A stretch of DNA of 64,000 nucleotides from Oscillospiraceae bacterium (lineage in GTDB: Bacteria; Bacillota; Clostridia; Oscillospirales; Acutalibacteraceae), in contig SVPH01000009.1 in NCBI GenBank assembly GCA_015065965.1, forward strand, positions 1-64,000, in the 5' to 3' direction. Within the stretch, counting starts at the first letter, position 1; each line of letters begins with the position of its first letter. The translations under genes were made by a program, and so were the position numbers. Positions 7,140-13,124 of this stretch are shown one piece after another. Under the pieces are notes generated by a model that saw only the letters and a list, made by a program, of their open reading frames with translations, was not told the origin of the DNA and did no database searches.

Positions 7140-8333
7140 TCAGTTTGTATAGTTATCAAAATAGCCCTGAACAAGAACTACGGGTGTACCCTTGTCACCT
7201 GAGCCGCTTGTAAGGTCGCAAAGTGAACCGATAAGGTCTGTGAACTGGCGGGGAGTGGTACCCTGTGATGACATATCGCCTACAAGGCTGCTGCCGTCTT
7301 TTGCTTCGATTTTCTTTGATATTGCATCTTTAAGAGCATCGCCGCTGAGATCCTTGAAATCGTTATCGGCAAGATATTTGAGTTTGAGTTCATTGGGAGT
7401 ACCTTTGAGTCCGTCTGTATAAGCAGGGGATACGCAAGGATCGGCGAGTTCCCAGATTTTGCCCTGAGGGTCTTTGAAAGCGCCGTCACCGTAAACCATA
7501 ACTTCAATTTGTTTGCCGCTTGCCTGCTTAAGAAGTTCCTGAGTTTTATTTACAAAAGGATTACAATCTCTGGGGAAGAGTTTTATTGTATCTTCTGTTG
7601 ATTTATTTGAACCGAGAAGACCGAAAGACTCATTGCAACCGCTGCCGTTGACAGGAGCGGTAAGAATATCATCAAGTCCGCAAACGATTTTTGCGCCTGC
7701 AGCCTTGAGAAGACGCTTCGTTCTTGCTCTTGTGTGTATATCGCATGTGAGAACACAGTCTGCATAATCAAGAATGCTCTTTGCCTGATTTGCAAAGATT
7801 ATTTCGCATTCGGCACCTGCATCTTTAACGATCTGTGAGTAGTAGTCAACATAATCAACGCCGGTGAACTCGTGTTTGTTTTCTCCGAAAAGTTCACGGT
7901 ATTTTTCGAGGGTGAGAATGTCGCTGTAAGGATTGATGCCTGCATCATCAAGTTGATCATATGTCAAAAGATGATTTCCGACTTCGTCGCTGGGATAACT
8001 GAGCATAAGAACAACTTTCTTTGCACCCATTGCAATACCCTTAAGGCAGATTGCAAAACGGTTTCTTGAAAGAATCGGGAAGATAACACCGATTGTTTCA
8101 CCGCCGAGTTTTGCTTTAACATCTTTGGCGATTGCATCAACGCTTGCATAGTTACCCTGGCTTCTTGCAACGATTGATTCTGTTACGGCAACAACGTCTT
8201 TGTCGCGGAGTTCAAAGCCGTCGCACTTTGCTGCTTCAATTACACTGTCACAAACAATCTGTGCAAGATCGTCGCCCTCACGGATGATGGGACAACGGAT
8301 ACCTCTTGAAATTGTGCCTGTTTTTCTTTCCAT
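7140..8333 (-). CDS. CofE-like gamma-glutamyl ligase family protein
   Basis: The 397-residue protein resembles coenzyme F420-0:L-glutamate ligase (CofE), which forms amide bonds with GTP. Typical segments are DDLAQIVCDSVIEAA, DKDVVAVTESIVARSQGNY and a DIHTRART region, followed by a C-terminal extension to residue 397. Clostridia of this type do not make F420, so the true substrate is unknown. The gene is the first of a two-gene operon with the glutaminase-less guaA, behind a good promoter (8385-8413) and an AGGGGG ribosome site. A role in supplying or attaching glutamate or an amide is only inference. Confidence 0.7.
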   Translation of the reverse strand: MERKTGTISRGIRCPIIREGDDLAQIVCDSVIEAAKCDGFELRDKDVVAVTESIVARSQGNYASVDAIAKDVKAKLGGETIGVIFPILSRNRFAICLKGIAMGAKKVVLMLSYPSDEVGNHLLTYDQLDDAGINPYSDILTLEKYRELFGENKHEFTGVDYVDYYSQIVKDAGAECEIIFANQAKSILDYADCVLTCDIHTRARTKRLLKAAGAKIVCGLDDILTAPVNGSGCNESFGLLGSNKSTEDTIKLFPRDCNPFVNKTQELLKQASGKQIEVMVYGDGAFKDPQGKIWELADPCVSPAYTDGLKGTPNELKLKYLADNDFKDLSGDALKDAISKKIEAKDGSSLVGDMSSQGTTPRQFTDLIGSLCDLTSGSGDKGTPVVLVQGYFDNYTN

Positions 8334-8384
8334 TAAAAGACCCCCTAAATCTGTTGCGAAGATTTTAAAAAATTCACATTCTGT

Positions 8385-8413
8385 ATTTTATCACTATATA
8401 AATCAGAAATCAA
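8385..8413 (-). promoter_or_regulatory. Promoter of the CofE-like/guaA operon
   Basis: On the minus strand, -35 TTGATT (8413-8408), a 17-bp spacer and -10 TAAAAT (8390-8385) lie about 50 bases before the first gene. Confidence 0.7.
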
Positions 8414-8680
8414 GAGCGATATAATATATTATTGACCGATATATGAAAAAACTTTTGTGCTTTTTGCCGTAAAATGGCATGATTTTAAAAGTTGAAAATG
8501 CAGGAAAATTTTTTGGTGTTGCAATATTTGCGGTGAATTGTTTGAATTTTCACCATAAAACGGATGTAAAATTGAAATAAAATATGTTTACGAAAAAAAT
8601 ATGCAAGTTGACAAAGAATAAATTTCATTATATAGATTTTGCTTAAAATGTTTGGTTTTGTTTGTTCGGGGGTGTGTGCA
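8414..8680. other. Gene-free AT-rich interval
   Basis: About 270 bases between the guaA operon promoter and the nanK terminator hold no credible reading frame, repeat or RNA gene that I can see. The interval is rich in A and T with scattered TTTGC/GCAAA words. Confidence 0.6.
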
Positions 8681-8713
8681 ACAAAAAACGGAACAGCATG
8701 CAACTGTTCCGTT
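8681..8713 (-). terminator. Terminator after nanE-nanK
   Basis: Stem AACGGAACAG (8687-8696) with CTGTTCCGTT (8704-8713) and a TTTTTTG run on the minus strand, just after the nanK stop. Confidence 0.88.
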
Positions 8714-8717
8714 ATAA

Positions 8718-9593
8718 TTAAATTTGTGATGCATTGTATGCGGCACCGAGCAGGTTTGCATCGTTGCCCATTTTTGCTTTGACAATTTTTACATTGCGGT
8801 AACTTTGCATCAATTCTTTTTGAAGGCGGTTGTTAATTTCTTCGGTTATATAGGTTTCGTTCATTATTCCGCCGCCGAGCACAACAATCGGAGGGTTGAA
8901 AATATAAATAAGACCTTTCAGTCCTACGATTATTTCATCAATCCATCCGTCAATCAAATAACGGATTTCAGGGTTTTGAAAATTATCAAAGATCTCTCTG
9001 CCGTTCATTTTTTTATGCAATTTTTCTTCAACGGATTTTACAAGAGCCGTTGCGGAAGCGTATACTTCATAGCAGCCGATACCGCCGCAGGTACATTTTT
9101 TACCGTTTGCATGAGTTACCATATGACCGAATTCACCTGCAGAAAATGAACTGCCTGTGAAAAGTTTGCCGTTAAGGAAGATTGCACCGCCTATTCCCGT
9201 GCCGTAAGTCAGACATATGAAATTCGGATATCCTTTTGCGGCGCCGAAAAAAGCCTCGCCGATTGCGGCGGAATTGACATCGTTTTCAACCGCTGCAGGA
9301 ATGCCGGTTTCGGTTTCAATGATTTCTTTGATTTTTGTACCTGTATAACCGGGTATGCTGTCGGTTGCAAAAATAATTTCACCTTTGAAACTGTCAACCT
9401 GACCTGCAGTTGAGATGCCGATTCTGTCTATATCGTTGTGTTCTTTTATTATTTCAACAATACGGTCAACAATCTTTCTGCCGCCTTCATGCGCATTTGT
9501 CGGAATAGACTTTTTCTCGGTTAAATTAAAGCCTTCATCGCAAAAGGCATATTTTATTTCTGTTCCGCCAATGTCAAAGGCAAGGATTTTCAT
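8718..9593 (-). CDS. nanK: ROK-family sugar kinase, probably N-acetylmannosamine kinase
   Basis: The 291-residue ROK protein has the N-terminal phosphate-binding motif LAFDIGGTEIKYAFCD, the catalytic ENDVNSAAIGEAFFG segment (Asp at about 105), GTGIGGAIFLNG, and the ROK zinc-binding signature CTCGGIGCYEVYAS (about 165-178). It phosphorylates a hexose or N-acetylhexosamine. Substrate assignment to ManNAc rests on its neighbour: its ATG overlaps the nanE stop by 4 bp, so both are translated together. A glucokinase role cannot be excluded from sequence alone. A terminator follows directly. Confidence 0.8.
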   Translation of the reverse strand: MKILAFDIGGTEIKYAFCDEGFNLTEKKSIPTNAHEGGRKIVDRIVEIIKEHNDIDRIGISTAGQVDSFKGEIIFATDSIPGYTGTKIKEIIETETGIPAAVENDVNSAAIGEAFFGAAKGYPNFICLTYGTGIGGAIFLNGKLFTGSSFSAGEFGHMVTHANGKKCTCGGIGCYEVYASATALVKSVEEKLHKKMNGREIFDNFQNPEIRYLIDGWIDEIIVGLKGLIYIFNPPIVVLGGGIMNETYITEEINNRLQKELMQSYRNVKIVKAKMGNDANLLGAAYNASQI

Positions 9594-10294
9594 TTGCTTT
9601 CCTCCAACGCTTTGACAAATCGTTTTGTAATGTCCATGGGTCTTGTGATTGCAGTGCCTACAACTGCTGCATGTGCACCGCAGTTGAACGCTTCAACAAG
9701 TTGTTCCGGCACCCAGATACCGCCTTCAGCAATAACAGTTGCACCGAGTTCTTCTTTGTATCTTCTCATAAGAGTGAAGTCAGGAAGGGGAGTGCCTTTG
9801 GTATATGGCGTGTAGCCGCTCATGGTTGTACCGATAAGATCACAGCCGAGTTCAAGCGCAAGTTTACCCTCTTCAAAGCATGATGTATCTGCCATGAAAA
9901 GTTGATTGGGATATTTTGCGCGGATTTCTTTGAAGAAATCTTCAAATGATATACCGCCGGGTCTTAAACGGTTTGTGGCATCAACCGCAATAATATCACA
10001 GCCTATTTCTGCAAGAGCATCTACCTCTTCCATTGTCGGTGTAATATAAACGTCGCTGTCGGGGTAATCTTTTTTGATGATGCCGATTATCGGCAGGTCT
10101 ACTCTTTCTCTGATAGCCAGAATGTCAACAACAGTATTTGCTCTTATTCCGACGGCACCGCCGAGGGATGCAGCATAAGCCATTTTGCTCATTATGTAAC
10201 TGTCATATAATGGCTCTGTTGACAGGGCTTGGCAGGAAACTATGAGACCGCCTTTGATTTGTTCGAGTATTTGAGTGTTATTTTTCTTTTCCAT
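9590..10294 (-). CDS. nanE: N-acetylmannosamine-6-phosphate 2-epimerase
   Basis: The TIM-barrel enzyme of 234 residues converts ManNAc-6-P to GlcNAc-6-P in sialic acid/ManNAc use. Diagnostic segments are IKGGLIVSCQALSTEPLYD, GGAVGIRANTVVDI, PIIGIIKKDYPDSDVYITPT, DIIAVDATNRLRPGG, MADTSCFEEG and VIAEGGIW. I start it at ATG 10294. An in-frame TTG at 10330 lies inside the -35 element, and the family starts near this ATG. There is no Shine-Dalgarno sequence, and the -10 box ends 8 bases before the ATG, so the message should be leaderless or nearly so. No nanA lyase is seen nearby. Confidence 0.92.
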   Translation of the reverse strand: MEKKNNTQILEQIKGGLIVSCQALSTEPLYDSYIMSKMAYAASLGGAVGIRANTVVDILAIRERVDLPIIGIIKKDYPDSDVYITPTMEEVDALAEIGCDIIAVDATNRLRPGGISFEDFFKEIRAKYPNQLFMADTSCFEEGKLALELGCDLIGTTMSGYTPYTKGTPLPDFTLMRRYKEELGATVIAEGGIWVPEQLVEAFNCGAHAAVVGTAITRPMDITKRFVKALEESK

Positions 10295-10301
10295 ATCAAA
10301 G

Positions 10302-10330
10302 ATTATAACATGTTTTTTTACATAATTCAA
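10302..10330 (-). promoter_or_regulatory. nanE promoter, nearly leaderless
   Basis: Minus-strand -35 TTGAAT (10330-10325), 17-bp spacer, -10 TATAAT (10307-10302). The nanE ATG begins at 10294, so +1 falls at or one base before the start codon. Confidence 0.75.
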
Positions 10331-10348
10331 TTGATTTTTATAAAAACC

Positions 10349-10377
10349 TTGTTTGTCTGCAATTTTTGTGCTAATAT
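10349..10377 (+). promoter_or_regulatory. Promoter of first plsC gene
   Basis: -35 TTGTTT (10349-10354), 17-bp spacer, -10 TAATAT (10372-10377), divergent from the nanE promoter with 18 bp between the two -35 boxes. Confidence 0.6.
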
Positions 10378-10424
10378 ATATTTGGATATTGAAAGAATTC
10401 TTTTATGTGTATCGGAGGCAAACT

Positions 10425-11018
10425 ATGACAGAACCTAAAACATATGTGAGGATGAGAGGTATCCTTAACGGACTTTTCAGAGTTCTTTTCAGACCTACAA
10501 TAATAGGTAATGAAAATATTCCTTTAGACGGGCGAGTCGTTATCGCGGGAAACCATACTCATTTTATGGACTGTATTTCCGTTGCTGCGTCTACCAAAAG
10601 ATGTGTTCATTTCCTTGCCAAAAGTGAACTTATGAAACCGCCTCTTAAATGGTTCTTTGCTCCGTTTGGCATTATACCCGTTCACAGGGGACAAAAAGAT
10701 AAAGCGGCTCTTTCAAGCGCAATAGAGGTTCTTGAAGACGATAAAGTTATCGGCATTTTCCCTGAAGGAAAAGTAAATGAAGCAAGAGGAACTCTTTTGC
10801 CTTTTAAATTTGGTGCAGTCAGAATGGCTCAGGTAACCGGTTCAAAAGTTGTTCCCTTTGTTATTACAGGCAGATATAAATTTTTAAGAAAAAGCATTAA
10901 GATTCAGTTCTTTGAGCCGGTAACAATTACCGATAATCTTGAAGAGTCCAATCAAATGCTTTGGAATATTGTTCATGATGCGCTTGAAAACGAAAAAACA
11001 AACAACGAAAGCAAATAA
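10425..11018 (+). CDS. plsC: 1-acyl-sn-glycerol-3-phosphate acyltransferase (PlsC family), copy 1
   Basis: The 197-residue PlsC-domain protein has the catalytic box NHTHFMD (about residues 42-48), the substrate-binding FPEGKVNEARG (about 112-122, with FPEGK where FPEGT is usual) and VVPFVITGRYKF. It should transfer an acyl chain to lysophosphatidate or a related acceptor at the membrane face. The ATG at 10425 has GGAGG at 10414-10418. It is about 60% similar by eye to the copy at 11916. It is monocistronic or weakly linked to the sigma factor gene downstream, which has its own promoter. Confidence 0.88.
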   Translation: MTEPKTYVRMRGILNGLFRVLFRPTIIGNENIPLDGRVVIAGNHTHFMDCISVAASTKRCVHFLAKSELMKPPLKWFFAPFGIIPVHRGQKDKAALSSAIEVLEDDKVIGIFPEGKVNEARGTLLPFKFGAVRMAQVTGSKVVPFVITGRYKFLRKSIKIQFFEPVTITDNLEESNQMLWNIVHDALENEKTNNESK

Positions 11019-11052
11019 GTTTACAAATTGTTCATAAAATAAATATCACATT

Positions 11053-11103
11053 TTGTAGTTTTTAGGTGTTTTATATATAATAAGAGGTTTATTGTAACCT
11101 CTT
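11053..11103 (+). promoter_or_regulatory. Sigma-factor gene promoter with 5' hairpin
   Basis: -35 TTGTAG (11053-11058), 17-bp spacer, -10 TATAAT (11076-11081). Starting at the base after the -10 box, AAGAGGTT (11082-11089) and AACCTCTT (11096-11103) form an 8-bp inverted repeat ending right before the AGGAAGGAG ribosome site. It could be an operator or a hairpin that protects or gates the 5' end. This is a housekeeping-type promoter, not an obvious ECF one. Confidence 0.6.
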
Positions 11104-11120
11104 AGGAAGGAGAGTTGCTT

Positions 11121-11621
11121 GTGTGTGCGGTAACTGCTCAATATAATGATGAAAGACGCCACATAGAGTATGCGGTTGAAAAATATAGTCAGATGCTGTT
11201 CCGTATTTGTTACAGTATTTTAGATAACAAGCACGATGCAGAGGATGCGTTGCAGGAAACGTTCCTCAAATATATGACCAAGGCTCCTTTGTTTGAAGAT
11301 TCCGAGCATGAAAAGGCATGGCTTATAAAAGTTGCAACCAATATCAGCAAAAATATGTGCCGTTTTAATAATCGGCACGCTACCGAAAATCTTGAAGAAC
11401 TCCGCAGCATAGGTGTCAGCGATGATGACAGGGATATTTTTGAACTGATAATGCGTCTGCCGTCTAAATATAAAATTGTACTTGATCTTTATTATATAGA
11501 AGGCTATAAAGCAAACGAAATCGCAAAGATAACCGGTGCATCACCCGTAACGGTTAGGAAACGTTTGCAATACGGTCGCAAATTGCTGAAATCGGAACTT
11601 GAAAGGAATGATATGAAATGA
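11121..11621 (+). CDS. ECF-type RNA polymerase sigma factor
   Basis: The 166-residue protein has region 2 (EKYSQMLFRICYSILDNKHDAEDALQETFLKYM, here described from about 20 to 52) and region 4 (MRLPSKYKIVLDLYYIEGYKANEIAKITG with helix-turn-helix ASPVTVRKRLQYGRKLL, about 112-158). It is of the general ECF type with no extra domains. GTG 11121 is preferred because GGAG at 11109-11112 is well spaced; the TTG at 11115 is too close. The downstream gene overlaps by ATGA. Its neighbours are lipid acyltransferase genes, so an envelope-stress role is plausible. Confidence 0.88.
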   Translation: MCAVTAQYNDERRHIEYAVEKYSQMLFRICYSILDNKHDAEDALQETFLKYMTKAPLFEDSEHEKAWLIKVATNISKNMCRFNNRHATENLEELRSIGVSDDDRDIFELIMRLPSKYKIVLDLYYIEGYKANEIAKITGASPVTVRKRLQYGRKLLKSELERNDMK

Positions 11622-11800
11622 TGAAGCCAAACAATCAACTCGGTGAATATACCAGAGTTATGAGTTGCGTTGATATTGATGAAACGGTGAAGTGCAAAAT
11701 CATTGAAAATTGCGCCCGATACAGCACTATGAAAAAAATTAAAGGCGGAAAATACAAAATTATTGCTGTTAAAAAAGAGCAAACAGCAGAGAAAATTTAA
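11618..11800 (+). CDS. 60-residue protein coupled to the sigma factor
   Basis: This small basic protein overlaps the sigma gene by ATGA and ends just before a strong terminator, so it is cotranslated. It contains MSCVDIDETVKCKIIENC and a lysine-rich C-terminus, with no membrane segment and no zinc-binding anti-sigma motif. The place is where anti-sigma factors are normally encoded, so it may be a minimal regulator or the remaining head of one. I recognise no family. Confidence 0.55.
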   Translation: MMKPNNQLGEYTRVMSCVDIDETVKCKIIENCARYSTMKKIKGGKYKIIAVKKEQTAEKI

Positions 11801-11816
11801 AAAGAATCAGTTTTCT

Positions 11817-11844
11817 GGCGGAGCAGTTTTGCTCCGCCTTTTTT
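11817..11844 (+). terminator. Terminator of the sigma-factor operon
   Basis: GGCGGAGCA-GTTT-TGCTCCGCC followed by six T. Confidence 0.93.
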
Positions 11845-11915
11845 ATTTATGGAGGCTTTAGTGTCAAAAATAAAGCCTGTTTTTTGGTAATTATTACTAA
11901 ACGGAGGACAAAAGA

Positions 11916-12500
11916 ATGAAAGAACCCCTGCTTTACCGCATTGTGAGAAGGCCTCTTGGCTTTTGCTTCAAAGCAATTTATAAGCCTTCGGTAATCGGTA
12001 AAAAAAATATTCCTGAAAACGGCAGGATAATCCTTGCAGGTAATCACACAAATTATTTTGACTGTATACTTGTCGGTACAGCAACGAAAAGATGCGTGCA
12101 TTATCTTGCAAAAGACGAACTGATGAAAGGCCCTTTAAAGTACATATTTAAAGGAATGGGCATTATTCCCGTTAACCGCAGACAAAAGGATAAAGCCGCT
12201 CTTGAAAATGCTGAAAATATTCTTAAGGATGAAAAGGTAATCGGCATTTTCCCTGAGGGAACGATAAACAGAACGGAAGATATAATTATGCCCTTTAAAT
12301 TCGGAGCAGTCAAAATGGCAAAAGATACCGATACGGCAATTGTTCCGTTTGTTATCACAGGTAAGTACAAACCTTTCAAAAGAAGCGTAAAAATCAGATT
12401 TTTTGAACATGTTGAAGTGTCTGATAATCTTGAAGAGTCAAATAATAATCTTATGAACATAGTTGCCTCGGAGTTGGCAAAGGAAGGAGTAAAATCATGA
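11916..12500 (+). CDS. plsC: PlsC-family acyltransferase, copy 2
   Basis: The 194-residue protein has the NHTNYFD catalytic box (about 48-54), FPEGTINRTED (about 118-128) and VPFVITGKYK. It acylates lysophosphatidate or a similar acceptor. The closest relative here is copy 1 (shared CVHYLAKDELMK-type blocks and PVNRRQKDKAALENA), so the pair arose by tandem duplication before the sigma genes came between them. The ribosome site is ACGGAGGAC. Its stop overlaps the next gene, starting a likely four-gene operon through 17307. Confidence 0.88.
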   Translation: MKEPLLYRIVRRPLGFCFKAIYKPSVIGKKNIPENGRIILAGNHTNYFDCILVGTATKRCVHYLAKDELMKGPLKYIFKGMGIIPVNRRQKDKAALENAENILKDEKVIGIFPEGTINRTEDIIMPFKFGAVKMAKDTDTAIVPFVITGKYKPFKRSVKIRFFEHVEVSDNLEESNNNLMNIVASELAKEGVKS

Positions 12501-13105
12501 AGAAACCTGAAGATAAAGAATTTGGATATAAATTCTTAACACCTTTTATGCGTCCGCTTTTCCGCTTTTTCTATTCACCCAAAATTATCGGTGCGGAAAA
12601 AATACCCAAAGATGCTGCAATTGTTATTGCAGGTAACCACAAGCATGTATATGACCAGTGCCTTACTATAATGGCAACCAAAAGAGTTATTCACTATATG
12701 GCAAAGAAAGAATACTTTGAGGGTAAACTTGCTCCATTTTTCAGAGCAGTCGGATGTATTCCTGTTGACCGTTCAAGGCGCGATTTTTCAAGTGCTAAGT
12801 CAGCAATGAAGGTGCTTAAAGATGGGGGTGCAATAGGTATTTTCCCCGAGGGCACACGAAACAAAACCGATAAATTCCTTCTCCGTTTTAAAACGGGTGC
12901 GGTTTCCATGGCTAAGAAATCGGATGCATACATAGTTCCTTTCGGGCTTACAGGTGATTATAAATTCCGCAGCAAGAACCTTACAGTCCGCTATGGCGAG
13001 CCGTTTAAGGTTGACGATATGACTGTAGAAGAGGCAAATGATAAACTCTACCATGAGGTTGAGAGACTTATGCAAGAAAACCTTAAGGCAGAAAAGACAG
13101 CGTGA
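12497..13105 (+). CDS. plsC: PlsC-family acyltransferase, copy 3
   Basis: The 202-residue PlsC protein has the acyltransferase box as NHKHVYD (about 46-52), FPEGTRNKTDKF (about 119-130) and IVPFGLTGDYKF. It is more diverged than copies 1 and 2. Translation is coupled to copy 2 by an ATGA overlap. The next gene begins 19 bp later. Three PlsC paralogues within 2.7 kb suggest acceptor or chain-length specialisation, or a special lipid, but specificity is not visible from motifs. Confidence 0.86.
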   Translation: MKKPEDKEFGYKFLTPFMRPLFRFFYSPKIIGAEKIPKDAAIVIAGNHKHVYDQCLTIMATKRVIHYMAKKEYFEGKLAPFFRAVGCIPVDRSRRDFSSAKSAMKVLKDGGAIGIFPEGTRNKTDKFLLRFKTGAVSMAKKSDAYIVPFGLTGDYKFRSKNLTVRYGEPFKVDDMTVEEANDKLYHEVERLMQENLKAEKTA

Positions 13106-13124
13106 TTTTGGGAGAAAAAAGAAA

